Made by a program: the position numbers and the translations under genes. A stretch of DNA of 64,000 bases. It comes from Leptodactylus fallax. Its lineage: Eukaryota; Chordata; Amphibia; Anura; Leptodactylidae. Under the pieces are notes generated by a model. The model was not told the origin of the DNA and did no database searches. It saw nothing but the letters and a program-made list of their open reading frames with translations. Of this stretch, positions 52,139 to 64,000 are shown one piece after another (within the stretch, counting starts at the first letter, position 1; every line of letters begins with the position of its first letter). The DNA lies in assembly GCA_947044405.1 (NCBI GenBank), contig CAMRHE010000324.1, positions 1,674,001 to 1,738,000 on the forward strand, read 5' to 3'.

Positions 52139-54529
52139 CAGAAGTCTAGAGGAGGTGGGACCAGGGCAGTAGATAATTCAGTGCTGGAACCTAAATATGG
52201 ACAGATTTAGGGTAGATTGTTTGCTTGCCACTATACTGATGTAGAGTTTTTTGGTATGTAGAATTTCATTTTGTAGTAAACAGCTGAACCAAATTTGACA
52301 GACTGTATTAATTCCTCATGAATTTCTGTTACTATGTTTACATCCAGTGCATAAAAATCAGTCCTTGATCATGTGATATACAGTCCATGGTCATGTGATC
52401 AACACACAGGCGCACAGCTCGTTACAAGGCAGATGGTTGCTGTGCTGTGACTGAAAGGAGTCACATGACTATGGACTTTTTATACATTAGAAGTAAATAA
52501 AGAATGAATGACAGCAAAAAGAGATCTAGAAAATCCAATAGGAATTGATGCAGAAAGTATATTGAAAACTTGTATAACTTTTCATTAAACAAACAATAAC
52601 AGCGGGATCGCATCGCGGTTCTTTCCGCAGCGCTTTAGACAGAAAGTTTGCAGAGTTTTCCTCTGCAGACTTTCTGTTTCAATTATACCTATGGGGATAA
52701 CGTCGGCGTTTCCTTAGGTATAACTGACATGCTGCATGGCCGCAGTGCGGTTTTTTCCGCAAAGCAGGTATGGGATTCACTAGAATCCCATCCACTTTGC
52801 TCTGACTGTAAAACACCGTGATTTTTTCCACGGCACTTCTGCCACGGGCGAATTTATACCATGTGGGGCCTTAGCCTCAAGCAATGTTTCTGGTTTTGGC
52901 TGATAACCTTGCTATGCTTCGAGGCTCTTTTACTGAAACTCCTGAGTTATAGAAGCAGCATGGCTTGCGGTGATACTCTGTTTTCTGAAATTCTCTTCCA
53001 CAATCCCAACTTGCAACCATGTGATCCGTTTCACAATTGTTTGGACCATTAAAAGGAAGTGGGAATGTATATGTATGTATATAATAACCAAAAAGATGTT
53101 TGACCCTAATATTGGTAAGGGTGGTTAATAAACTCTAAATAAACAAAAAAGGCCCTCTTGCAAACAAAAAACCTATTCTGACCTAAATTAACTTAATTGA
53201 TTTGTATACCATTAAAACATAACTTTTGTTGCACCTTTACTGGCTAGATTAAATAGACAGTTGATTCCATATTGCAATTCCACCTAACTTCTACATGTAC
53301 AGCGGAAGTCAGCAAGGGGTTAAACTAATGAGAGAAGGGCATCACAAAAGGCAAATTTTAAACAGAGAATCCATTTTGGTTAATTGTTTTAAGGCCATCT
53401 GGGTACGCTGTGGAAAAAGTTGCACTGAGGTTTAATGGGGGGGGGGGGGTCTACTGTACAGCTGCATGAGTAACGAATGAAAGACATAAGTTGAGCTGGC
53501 TGTGCTCAGTGTTTGGATATAGCTATTTTGGATTCAATCACGGCCATGCTTTATACTGAATTCTGCTGGAACTTCTTTACATTTATTTCCATATTCTAAT
53601 TTTTCTACTGTGCCATTTCAAATAGATGTAAGCAATGAATCTTGCACCTGTTCAATAGTTGCTTAACTTAACAGTGTTGCTGACATTTTGGCTCTTTTGT
53701 ATAGTCACTGCATGCAGAAAGCTATTTACTGTGTGAGTAGCCTATAATTTACCGTTGCTAGAGAACAAAGTGATAAAACTGGAGAGACCGGCAAAAAGAT
53801 GGTAGGGGATCTTGGCAATGGCACTGGCGAGATCACTATGGTCTAGAGGGATGGTCAGCTCCAGGCATAAGCACATGTTTTAATTTTTGTTTTAAATATT
53901 GATTTCATTATTTTAAATTTGGCTACCTTCCAAACAATCTTATCTGGTCTGTCTAAGGTTTTGACTAAAGGTATGAAACTTAGTTCTTTTTTTAGTGCTA
54001 CCTATTGGAAGCTAGTGATCCCATAAGTATATGTCAAAATTACAAAGGAGTCTTATAAAATGACTTGTTATATAAACCAAATCAGAAAATCTATTCTTAA
54101 AGGAAAGACACCCATAAGCAGACAGCTGTTTCAGGGTTCTTGAGCAGCAGTGTGCTGGTTGGCTTGGTGAGAAACCATTGATGTAGGTTCAGAGGGATAT
54201 ATTGTCTCATTGTGCAGACATACCAGTTACTATATGTATGAAGTCTAGTGATTGCTTCTAGAATACCGTTTTCCATGTGTACAACTGTATCTAGACACAT
54301 GTCTCTTTACTACCTTGAAGTATCTGTAAACCTCTCCTTAAGGGGTTGTGCAGTTTAGCAATCCATTGGCAAATATTCTATTACAGCATTCTGACTCTGA
54401 GTTAGAGGTAAGACAACTCATATATGAATTTTAGGGCCGTCCCCCTGCTTATGCCCTCAGTCTATGAGCCAGAAAGGAGAGCTGCTCTGTAAGAGTGACT
54501 TACCTACTTGAGATTTTCATCTATTACAT
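52139..54529. other. No gene seen; one dispersed repeat copy
   Basis: About 52610-52878 matches the repeat at about 31357-31630 (TTTCCGCAGCGCTTTAGACA..., ending CCATGTGGGGCCTTAGCCT). It contains an internal palindrome around ATGGGATTC/GAATCCCAT. A G run lies at about 53438-53451. The rest is AT-rich and unassigned. Confidence 0.45.
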
Positions 54530-55193
54530 GGATGTGTAAGGGAATTGCTAGTTGTGCAATTCCCTAGTGCTGCTGCTGAAACAAGGAAGAATGGAAAGAC
54601 AGAGACAGTAAGTCCTAAACTCCCTAAACTCGACCCACCCCCTGTCTCTACCTAATTGCCACAACTGTCCTAATGACAGGAATGACTGGGCGGCAGTACC
54701 TTCTCTGAATAAGTGTACACAAAACAAGACAACACAGAAGCAGAGTCAGCAAGCTGAGGTCAAACCAGAGAGACAAACAGTACCAAATCAAAATCCAAAA
54801 GAGTAGTAACAAGGGAAGCCAAGGGTCAGAAGTCAGTAATACAATAATAGCAAGAAAAGCGTTTAGCAAGGACAAAGTCTCAATAGCCATCAAACATGTG
54901 TGAGCAGATGACCTGTTTATAGGAAGTCCAGAATCCGCCCCAGACTTGATTGGTAGATAGCCTTACCTGTGTGTTTTACAGCCTAAGATTAACTATTTGA
55001 TGAGCGGAGTGGAACAAAGGTGTAGGACATGGGTGTGGTAGAAAATCAATTACAGAGAGGAAGTAATAGAGCAGTGTTCAGACAGAGCAACAATAACCCA
55101 AAGCAAGGAATCAAACTGAACAAGCCTACTGTGCTGCAGCGTGCGAGTGGAGGGTGGCGCAGAGACACAAACAAGCAGAGACGGTTCAGGATG
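54530..55193 (-). repeat. Solo LTR, family S, copy 2 (54535-55188)
   Basis: A 654-bp unit flanked by the 5-bp direct repeat GGATG (54530-54534 and 55189-55193). It aligns over its length with 32779-33434, with many substitutions and small indels. Different target duplications show two independent insertions. No coding sequence. Strand is a guess. Confidence 0.85.
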
Positions 55194-56254
55194 GCTGTTC
55201 ATGGCTGCCATTTAACACTATATTTCTAATGCACAAGAAATGTGCAGCCAGACAAGGCTTCCCCAAAAAAATTAGCAGGAAGTGACCAATCTGTGACCAG
55301 ATGACTACCATGTTAGCATAGGAGGAAATCCTTAATATGGTCTTACATAATTGAAAATCTGGTGCAGAAGGCATAGAAGTTACAAATAGTAAGAGTCTCT
55401 TTGACCAAACATGTCCATGCATTACAAGGTCTCCCATTTAATCCGATGGGCACAAGTTTATACTTGTTTCCTTGTGGTGGAGCTGCAAAGGAATTAAACA
55501 CTTTCTGTTATGTTCCCCCACATATTACAGATCATCACTGGGGTGCAAGCAGCAAGACTCTACTATAAATGATCAGATTATTTGCATAGAAATTCCCATT
55601 TCTCTCTTACCTGACTGTCTTTTACACTCTGGATTTATTTATTTATATTTTTCTGAATTCCCTGCAGATCAGCCTCCTGCCAGCTTTTGATCATATGAAA
55701 TCTTGAACTTAAGAATTCACCTTACTCTGGGTATTGCTATCAATTGCTTGACACATGCGGTACACAAATGTGGTACACAAATGCAAGCATAGTGCATCCC
55801 ACTAGTGAAATAAATAGTCTTCAGTTAGTGACAGTAATAATAACAAAGTTACTTCTTTAACCCCTTCCCACCACAGCCATTTTTCGTTTTTTTTACTCCT
55901 TGCCTTTCAAAAGCTGTAACTTTTTTTTTGTTATTTTTCTGTTCATAGAACTGTTTCAGGGCTTAATTTTTGCAGGACAAATCGTACAAAAAAAATTCAG
56001 AACTTTAAAAAGAAAAACATTTCTTGGAGTTACCATATTCTGACACATAACTTTTTTAGATTTCTGTATATGGGGCTGCATAAGGTGTTTTTTTGGGGGC
56101 CCAGATATATTCTTTATATCATTTTAGGGAATTCTTGATGTTTTTATGGGAGGCAAAGCGGCAAAAAAACAGGGGTTATGCTCTTTTTTTATTTTATTTA
56201 TTGTTATATCTGATCTAGGGAAAGGAGCACTGACTTCACGACACATGACAACGC
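55194..56254. other. No gene seen; one amphibian-type dispersed repeat
   Basis: About 55858-56230 starts TTAACCCCTTCCCACCACAG and contains AGGGCTTAATTTTTGCAGG and ATAACTTTTTTAGATTTCTG. I recognise this from amphibian genomic sequence as a high-copy dispersed repeat of unclear class. Confidence 0.45.
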
Positions 56255-56430
56255 TGGTGTATCCCCCTTTCTGACGTCATTCAAGAGGCCAAAGACCTGT
56301 GCCAGAGCCCAAGAGGGGTGAGAGTTTCACTGCTATTTATACTCACCTCCTCTGCGCCTCCTTTCATTATACTCTTGGGTCTGAAGAGACCCAAGAGTAT
56401 AGTAATAGCAGTTCTGTGAACTTCTGTGTA
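56255..56430. repeat. Large hairpin repeat, copy D (right arm only)
   Basis: TGACGTCATTCAAGAGGCC, then GCTATTTATACTCACCTCC, then the end palindrome TATACTCTTGGGTCTGAAGA with GACCCAAGAGTATA (about 56368-56401). This matches the loop and right arm of copies A-C; the left arm is missing. Confidence 0.65.
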
Positions 56431-56560
56431 CAGTGTACTGACTCATGCCTGTTTTTAATGCAGTGTAGCCTGAAGACCCCTAGATCACGAGCAATCACTA
56501 TTGATTTTTGGCCTTGTCCTTTGTGCAAATGTATTTCACCACATTCTTCGAATCTTTTAA

Positions 56561-56561
<1 letters not shown>

Positions 56562-56604
<43 letters not shown>
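56562..56604. repeat. (TA)n microsatellite
   Basis: About 21 uninterrupted TA units. Confidence 0.98.
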
Positions 56605-56607
<3 letters not shown>

Positions 56608-56813
56608 GATATAATATGATATTAAGTAGATGGGCGGAAATTCAAAGTCTTTGTAATTTCACAATGTACATTTTTCTGAAATTGTTCCACAAATTTTAGA
56701 AGCAGTTTTTTAGATTGGAGAACCTGTTGGTGATAGATAGATGAATAGATAAATAATAGATAATATTCATTTTCATTCAGTTTACATTGGATGAACATTT
56801 TGCGTGAAGGACT

Positions 56814-59793
56814 TTGCACTATGAAGAAACACACAAAGACCCTTGTGATACTTTTTTTTGTTTTTTATCTGTCTTTTTGTTCTGCTTGAAAATGGAAACT
56901 TTTGTGTCTACAGACAATTCCTTTGTCTATACAAGAGAGAAACTTTTGCAACTGAGAGGCACAGCAGGACTGCATACCATCTGGCCACACATCCCCCGCG
57001 AGCTTTGGAGAAAGAAAAAGCGGGTGAGGGGCTGCAGAGCTGGTACTCTTCAGAGGATTAAAAAGAGGCGTTACCGACCAGCTCTTCCCTCCATCATTAT
57101 GGGCAATGTGAGATCTCTTGCAAACAAGATGGATGAACTAACAGCGCTCACCAGGCATCATCAGGAGTTTTGGGTGTGTAGCATGATGCTACTTACAGAG
57201 ACTTGGCTCACTGAAGTTACTCCTGACCCTCTGGTCTCCTTGGATGGTTTTAAACTCCTTCGGGCAGACAGGACAAGGGAGAGCGGTAAGAGGAAAGGAG
57301 GAGGGCTGGCAATGTTTGTGAATAATAGATGGTGTAATCCTAGGCACATTGTGATTAAGGAGCAAACTTGCTGTGAGGACATTGAACTATTAGCTGTGAG
57401 CATGAGACCTTTCTACCTACCAAGGGAACTATCGCATGTCATCGTGATAGCTGCATATGTCCCCCCCTCTGCGAAAGCTGACACTGCCTGCGAGGTCCTA
57501 CAAGCCTTTTACAGTTAAAACATCCCCAGGCCCTCTTTCTTCTGTTGGGAGATTTCAACCATGTCTCTCCATCATCCACACTGCCCATTTTCACACAGTA
57601 TGTAACCTGCCACACAAGAGACAACAAAACACTAGACTTGTTCTTTGCCAACGTGAGGGAGGCATATAACTCATCAGCCCTACCACCCCTGGGAAGATCG
57701 GATCACAACCTAGTGCATCTCCGACCTGTGTACAAGCCACTTGTACGTAGAGAACCAGCTGTCATCCGCACAGTGAGGATATGGTCCGAGAAGAGTGATG
57801 AGGCTCTGAGGGATTGTTTTGACACAACCGCATGGGAAGTTCTGCAGGATTCCTATGGAGAAGATATAGAAGGACTCACACACTGCATAACGGACTACAT
57901 TAATTTTTGTGTGGACAACACAGTACCCACAAAAGTGGTGAGGTGCTTCTCCAATAACAAACCATGGATTAACTCTGATATAAAAACACTACTTAAGGAG
58001 AAAAAGATGGCATTTAGGACAAGAGATAAGGAGGGGTTGAAGGAAGTACAAAAGGAGCTGAGGCATCAAATCAGGCAGGGAAAAGCCAGTTATAAAGAAA
58101 AAATGGAAAAGCAAATGGAAAGAAAAGACATAAGGGGGGGTCTGGGAGGGGCTTAAGTCAATTTCGGGTCATAAACAGTCTGTCTGCCAGATTGAGGCAG
58201 ATGTTAATTGGCTTAATGAACTAAACCTATTCTTCAACAGATTTGATCACACACCAGCTCCTCCCACCCCAGTATGTCCTTCAGCTCCCCCCACCACAAT
58301 GACTTCACCCCATGCGGCCACTTCCCAACAGACCAGTAAATCCAGAAATCCGTCTTTATCTGACCACAGTCTGACCTTCACACGGGCCCAGGTGAGGAAG
58401 GAGATGAAAAAGATCAAGGCGAGGAAAGCCGCAGGGCCAGATGACATCAGTGCAAGACTAATTAAGACTTGCGGGGACCAGCTGTGTGGTATAATTACAT
58501 ATATGTATAATATGAGCCTGAGGCAGGAAATAGTCCCTGAATTATGGAAATCTTCTTGTGTGGTACCAGTTCCAAAGAAACCCCACCCTATGGACCTCAA
58601 TGACTACAGACCTGTAGCACTGACATCCCACCTGATGAAGATCTTAGAGAGATTGGTTCTCACACATCTCCGCCCTCTAGTGACCCGCTATGGACCCCCT
58701 CCAGTTTGCTTATCAGCCGGGCATTGGGGTAGATGATGCCATCATCCATCTTCTGCACAGGGCTCTGTCTCACCTGGAGAAACCAGGGAACACAGTGAGA
58801 ATAATGTTCTTTGACTTCTCCAGTGCTTTTAACACCATACAGCCCAGGTTATTGAGGGACAAGTTGGGCCTTGCTGGAGTGGACCACCACCTCTCCAACT
58901 GGATCCTAGACTACCTCACAAATCGACCTCAATACGTGAGAGCCCGGGGCAGTGTGTCAGGTACCGTGATCTGTAATACGGGGGCACCTCAGGGTACGGT
59001 TCTCGCCCCTTTCCTCTTCACACTGTACACTGCAGATTTTAGGTGCAACTCATCCAGCTGCTACCTACAGAAGTATTCTGATGACTCTGCAATAGTAGGC
59101 CTCATCACAGATGATGATGACAGGGAGTACAGAGAACTGAACCAGGATTTTGTGGACTGGTGCCACCGGAACCACCTGAAGATTAACGCGGGGAAGACCA
59201 AGGAGATGGTGGTGGACTTCCGTAAAGGCAGAAGCCCTCCTAAACCAGTGGACACCCTGGGGACGGGCATCGAGATTGTGAACACCTATAAGTACCTGGG
59301 TTTAATCCTTAATAATAAGCTGGACTGGGCAGATCATATGGAGGCCCTGTACAGGAAGGGCCACAGCAGGCTCTACCTGCTTAGGAAGCTGAGAGCCTTT
59401 GGAATCCACGGGGCACTTCTTAGAACTTTCTTCAACTCGGTAGTGGCATCAGCCATCTTCTTTGGAGTGGCCTGCTGGGGGAGCAGTATATCAACCAGGG
59501 ACAGAAATAAACTTGACAAGCTGATTAGAAAGGCCAGCTCTGTCCTGGGGAGCCCACTGGACCCAGTGCAGGTGGTGGGTGACAAAAGGATACTGTCCGT
59601 GGTGAGCTCCATGCAGAAGAAGAAGTCCCATCCCATGCATGAGACTGTGATCGCGCTGAGCAGTACTGTCAGTGACCGACTGATCCACCCTAGGTGTGAG
59701 AAGGACCGCTATCGGAAGTCTTTCCTCCCCACCGCGGTTAGGCTGTACAACCAACACCGACCTAAGCGGAGATCAATACACACAGAGAACTGA
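56814..59793 (+). pseudogene. L2-like LINE ORF: AP endonuclease and reverse transcriptase, frameshifted
   Basis: Endonuclease blocks: MGNVRSLANKMDEL, LLTETWL, GDFNH and SDHNLV. RT blocks: KKIKARKAAGPDDISARL, PKKPHPMDLNDYRPVALTSHLMK, DPLQFAYQPGIGVDDAIIHLL, MFFDFSSAFNTIQP, GAPQGTVLAPFLF and YSDDSAIV (catalytic DD). Then NTYKYLGLILNNKLDW and a C-terminal domain ending YNQHRPKRRS. Frame changes lie near 57515, 58140 (in a G run) and 58690, so four segments need joining. Apart from these the motifs are well preserved, which suggests moderate age. Confidence 0.9.
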
Positions 59794-59992
59794 AATATCT
59801 CTCTGCCTGTTAAATCCCCCCCCCCCCCCCGCTACTTCCTATCTGTCTGTCGGCTATCAAAGTAATGCCTCTTACCTTGGAACATTTCTGTACATGTTGT
59901 ATTTGTATTTGTATCTGCTTATCTTTGCTGCTGTAACACACTGAATTTCCCCATTGTGGGACTATTAAAGGACTATTATTATTATTATTATT
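56814..59992 (+). mobile_element. L2-like LINE (CR1/L2 superfamily), near full length
   Basis: A single broken ORF with endonuclease and RT is followed by a short 3' UTR. The 3' end reads AATTTCCCCATTGTGGGACT, ATTAAAGG and then ATTATTATTATTATT. This 3' end is typical of L2-type LINEs of fish and amphibians. Coding begins near 56814 with the basic N-terminal region seen in full-length relatives. I did not find a clear target duplication. Confidence 0.85.
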
Positions 59993-60945
59993 ATGTAGAA
60001 TCACACAGTATACAGTATGTTGCATATTACATTTGACAGCATAACAAATATAACAACTGCCAGTTCTGTATGAATAAGTCAAGATTATTTGCACGGAAAT
60101 TGCCCAAGAATGGCTATCTAGATTTTAGTCCTCACGTTTCTGTATTGCTTTTAACACTTCATTTCCTCCTGCGTTCTTGTTTAAATTGTTCTACATGTAG
60201 AACTGAAACTCAGACACTGTGATGCCACACTTCCTCTTGTGGTTGAGAGATAGAAAATGGTATGAGTGACAGAAAATCCATTCTGCAAAGCATAAGGTGC
60301 ATTTCTGGTTTTATATATATATGGGTGGGGCATATAAGATAGTAGTTAGTTTGATTAAAATGTGAAGGGTCTGAAGATCTCCAATGGTGCAATTCTGATT
60401 TTACATACAATACATTCTTTTAGACTATATTTTTGTAGAATTCATTGATAGCAGATGCCATAAACACATAGTTTATTTAGTGTATTTCTATTTACTTGTT
60501 CATTGCTTTATGCACAGATGTATCTCAAGATTTAAAGGAATCTGTCACCACCTTTACATTCCTGTATCTGAGGGGAGGGCAGAACAAGGTTGTGGTAGAA
60601 ATGCTGATTCCAACATCAGTCTCTTATGTGTGTTGAATATACAATATGATGCAAATGTTTTAGACAGGTGTGGAAAAAAAACAGCTGGAAAGTAAGACAA
60701 TTAATAAAAAGTGAACGAACAAAAGTAAAATCTAAATCAAATTAATATTAACCAACCTTTAAAGGAGGAGTCCTGGAAGGAATGTTATAGCCCCACAAAG
60801 CCCTGATCTTAACATCATCCATTCTGTCCGGGATCATCGAGCCTGTCTACTTGCCAAGCGTCTTTAAAAAGACTCTGTTTGTAAGTGTCACAAGAAGAAT
60901 TTATGCCATTTTGACGGCAAAGGGCGGTAACACTAAATATTGATT
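59993..60945. other. No gene seen
   Basis: AT-rich; TTTAAAGGAATCTGTCACCA near 60530 and TTTAAAGGAGGAGTCCTGG near 60759 look like MITE-type ends without visible partners. Nothing else recognised. Confidence 0.4.
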
Positions 60946-62571
60946 TACAGTGGGTACGGAAAGTATTCAGACTCCTTTAAATTTTTGACTCTTTGTTTCA
61001 TTGCAGCCATTTGCTAAAAGCAAAAAAGTTCATTTTATTTCTCATTAATGTACACTCAGCACCCCATCTTGACAGAAAAAAAACAGAAATGTAGATATTT
61101 TTGCAAATTTATTAAAAAAGAAAAACTGAAATATCACATGGTCATAAGACACCCTTTGCTGTGACACTCATTTATCTCACATGCTGTCCATTTCCTTCTG
61201 ATCCTCCGTGAGATGGTTCTACTCCTTCCAGCTGTTTTTAATTAAACTGATTGGACTTGATTAGGAAAGACACACACCTCTCTATATAAGACCTCACAGC
61301 TCACAGTGCATGTCAGAGCAAATGAGAATCATGAGGTCAAAGGAACTGCCCAAGGAGCTCAGAGACAGAATTGTGGCAAGGCACAGATCTGGCCAAAGTT
61401 ACAAAAGAATTTCTGCAGCACTCAAGGTTCCTAAGAGCAAAGTGGCCTCCATAATCCTTAAATGGAAGAAGTTTGGGACGACCAGAACTCTTCCTAGACC
61501 TGGCCGTCCAGCCAAACTGAGTAATCGTGGGAGAAGAGCCTTGGTGAGAGAGATAAAGAAGAACCCAAAGATCACTGTGGCTGAGCTCCAGAGATGCAGT
61601 AGGGAGATGGGAGACACTTCCACAAAGTCAACTATCACTGCAGCCCTCCACCAGTCGGGGCTTTATGGCAGAGTAGCCCGAAGGAAGCCTCTCCTCAGTG
61701 CAAGACATATGAAAGCCCGCAGAGAGTTTGCCAAAAAAACACATGAAGGACTCCCAGACTATGAGAAATAAGATTCTCTGGTCTGATGAGACGAAGATTG
61801 AACTTTTTGGCGTTAATTGTAAGCGGTATCTGTGGAGAAAACCAGGCACTGCTCATCACCTGCCCAATACAATCCCAACAGTGAAACATGGTGGTGGCAG
61901 CATCATGCTATGGGGGTGTTTTTCAGCTGCAGGGACAGGACGACTGGTTGCAATTGAAGGAAAGATGAATGCGGCCAAGTACAGAGATATCCTTGAAGAA
62001 AACCTCTTCCAGAGTGCTCTGGACCTCAGACTGGGCTGAAGGTTCACCTTACAACAAGACAATGGCCTTAAGCACACAGCTAAAATAACAAAGGAGTGGC
62101 TTCAGAACAACTCTGTGACCATTCTTGACTGGCCCAGCCAAAGCCCTGACCTCAACCCAATTGAGCATCTCTGGAGAAACCTGAAAATGGCTGTCCATCA
62201 ACGTTCACCATCCAACCTGAAGGAACTGGAGAGGATCTGCAAGGAAGAATGGCAGAGGATCCCCAAATCCAGATGTGAAAAACTTGTTGCATCATTCCCA
62301 AGAAGACTCATGGCTGTACTAGCTCAAAAGGGTGCTTCTACTCAATACTGAGCAAAGGGTCTGAATACTTATGACCATGTGATATTTCAGTTTTTCTTTT
62401 TTAATAAATTTGCAAAAATATCTACATTTCTGTTTTTTTTTCTGTCAAGATGGGGTGATGAGTGTACATTAATGAGAAATAAAATGAACTTTTTTGCTTT
62501 TAGCAAATGGCTGCAATGAAACAAAGAGTGAAAAATTTAAAGAGGTCTGAATACTTTCTGTACCCACTATA
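60946..62571 (+). mobile_element. Tc1/mariner transposon, nearly intact (60948-62569)
   Basis: About 1622 bp between TA dinucleotides (60946-60947 and 62570-62571). The left end CAGTGGGTACGGAAAGTATT and right end (reverse complement TAGTGGGTACAGAAAGTATT) start inverted repeats of about 210 bases that run to CATGGTCATAAG (61138-61148) and its counterpart near 62368. The interior holds one transposase gene in sense orientation. Inverted-repeat arms differ at scattered sites. Confidence 0.95.
61310..62351 (+). pseudogene. Tc1 transposase, one frameshift and one stop from intact
   Basis: Start MSEQMRIMRSKELPKELRDR at 61310. The paired helix-turn-helix region (RIVARHRSGQSYKRISAAL, then a GRPAK linker motif and TITAALHQSGLYGRVARRK) is complete. 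The DDE domain has [11 protein letters not shown] (first Asp), [29 protein letters not shown] (second Asp) and [15 protein letters not shown] (Glu). It ends at TQY near 62351, about 345 codons in all, the usual Tc1 length. Damage: one frame change between 61728 and 61771, and an in-frame TGA at 62037-62039 where CGA (Arg) would fit, so a CpG transition is likely. DNG replaces the usual DND. Confidence 0.92.
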
Positions 62572-64000
62572 GATTTCTGTTTTGTTCATTCACTGCATTT
62601 TGTTAATTGACAAAAATAAACTATTAACACTTGTCATTTTGAAAGCATTCTTACTTTGCAGCATTTTTTACATCTACCTAAAACTTTTTCCCAGTATTAT
62701 AGCTTGAAAGAAATTTACACTTTATTAGCTAAAGCGCGCAAGTCCACTTAATGTTATGCACAGTCAGTCTTAAAGTATTGAAGGTGCATTTTTTTGTGCC
62801 TTTTAATGGTGAATTTGTGCATTTTTATTTTAGCATTCTCTAGGTATCCAACTTTTTTCTGGGCCAAAATTGTGTAACTATAAAAAAACACATTAATAGA
62901 TGCTTGTACAAAAAGAAATGCAAAATAACCAAAATAGATCCATGTGAAAGGGCACATTCACATGGCAGTATCTAGGTCAGTATTTTGCTTTAACATTTGT
63001 TAACCAGGAATGTGCATTACAGTATGACTTAAACTCACAGCATCAAGGGATCTAGGATAATATGAGTTTGGATCAGTAGATCCGAGGTCAGTCAAATGGG
63101 GAGATATGTGAAGATCGGGGATGCAAATCCACCAGAGGGCCATGCGCTGGCACTGAAATCAGGCAGATTTCAGGCATCATTTATGCCAGTAAACTGACGT
63201 AATTGATCTTAATTCTGACTTGGTCACTGGTTCCACTCATTCCAATTGCCCTTTCAATTGCAAGGGTAGTGTAAAACAGAGAGAAAGTCACAATCTTTTT
63301 GCACAAAAACCTACCATGAACAAAAAGTTATGACTTTTTCATGCCTGGCCATAATATGCTTGTGTAAATCTGGACCATTTTAAGACAAATTATCAAGGGG
63401 ACCAAGGATGCTAAAAGGCATAGCTAATGCAATGGAGCAAAACCAGACAAACTGGGGCATCAATAATCTAAATGAGGACCATACTTGTTCATAAATAACC
63501 ATATATATATCACTAAGGATAGTAATTAACCAATTATGTGGAAATAAATAAAAAGAATATGGACAAATAATTATATTAATTTCTCCTATGGATTGATGAA
63601 GGGTCTCATGTTGAAATCCACTAACTATTATGGGTATAAAGTAAACCCAACACTAAAAAGGCACTGCATATTGTTTGGCACTAGACATAATTCTGCAGAG
63701 GGGGCATATGTAATAGCAGAAACAGTTCTACACATTTAATACCCTAATGGGCACTGCGCCACCAGTGCAAAAACACAATGGCAATATGCCACTATGCTGC
63801 TGTCCATCAGTCGTACAACCCCATGAACATCAGTTATACAACCACCATGTCTCATGGCGACCACTTAAATACAGTAACATCCTGTATATTTAATTGCACC
63901 ACTGTGGAATATAACCCACTTACAAATAAATATTCACATCATGTATAGTGCCTTTATTGAAAAACACATGGTAAAATGTAACAGCATGTAATCAACATGA
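62572..64000. other. No gene seen; AT-rich sequence
   Basis: No supported coding frame. Near 63590 ATTGATGAAGGGTCTCATG followed by TTGAAATCC resembles the GATGAAG...GAAA repeat motif seen around 14260 and 14820. The end of the window contains no recognisable element. Confidence 0.4.

Noticed and set aside
1..64000. CRISPR array, bacterial operon, tRNA or rRNA genes
   Set aside because: The tandem arrays have no spacers and the content is eukaryotic transposon sequence. The only tRNA-like matches are short primer-binding sites.
1..64000. A host protein-coding gene
   Set aside because: I looked for non-transposon exons with splice borders and found none I could support; small single exons could still be missed by eye.

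Overview
This window reads as transposon-rich DNA from a large vertebrate genome, most likely an amphibian (frog or toad). The inference rests on the mix of elements: Ty3/gypsy LTR elements with long intact ORFs, L1/Tx1-type, CR1-type and L2-type LINEs, hAT, Tc1/mariner and TTAA-flanked elements, and many small hairpin repeats and minisatellites. I found no host exon, tRNA, rRNA or CRISPR array, and nothing bacterial. Every long reading frame belongs to a mobile element.

Layout. 1-6886: young Ty3/gypsy element on the minus strand with intact gag and pol; its left LTR is cut by the window edge. It sits inside a decayed hAT transposon (6887-10856), which in turn sits inside the pol gene of an older gypsy element (10857-12970). 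13208-14102: 5'-truncated Tc1 transposon. 14103-20496: no genes; a 31-bp minisatellite, a large hairpin repeat, a TTAA-flanked MITE and a 158-bp hAT MITE with a perfect 8-bp target duplication. 20505-30890: one hAT-type element whose ends still carry matching 8-bp target duplications although it now holds a second intact gypsy element (about 21313-30071), a degraded minisatellite and a hairpin repeat. 32779-33434 and 54535-55188: two solo LTRs of one family, each with its own 5-bp duplication. 33726-40153: full-length L1-type LINE on the minus strand, lightly damaged, with a 15-bp duplication. 41996-43426: another hAT-type element holding minisatellites in opposite orientations. 43532-44040: almost pure palindrome with Tc1-like ends. 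44935-46440: minisatellite and hairpin split by a third solo LTR (45492-46238). 49655-52138: CR1-type LINE remnant interrupted by a TTAA MITE. 56814-59992: L2-like LINE with an ORF broken by a few frameshifts. 60948-62569: nearly intact Tc1 transposon.

How the genes work together. In each intact gypsy element, Gag supplies the particle and nucleocapsid, and pol supplies protease, reverse transcriptase, RNase H and integrase. In both elements pol lies in the -1 frame relative to gag. In both, the frames overlap at the same heptamer, GTTAAAC, followed after 6-8 nt by a stem-loop whose loop can pair further downstream (a possible H-type pseudoknot). This is the most interesting functional signal here: a predicted programmed -1 frameshift shared by two otherwise different elements. 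Nested insertions with matching target duplications give a clear order of events. Homopolymer-rich blocks on both sides of the second gypsy element look like assembly consensus error rather than biology.
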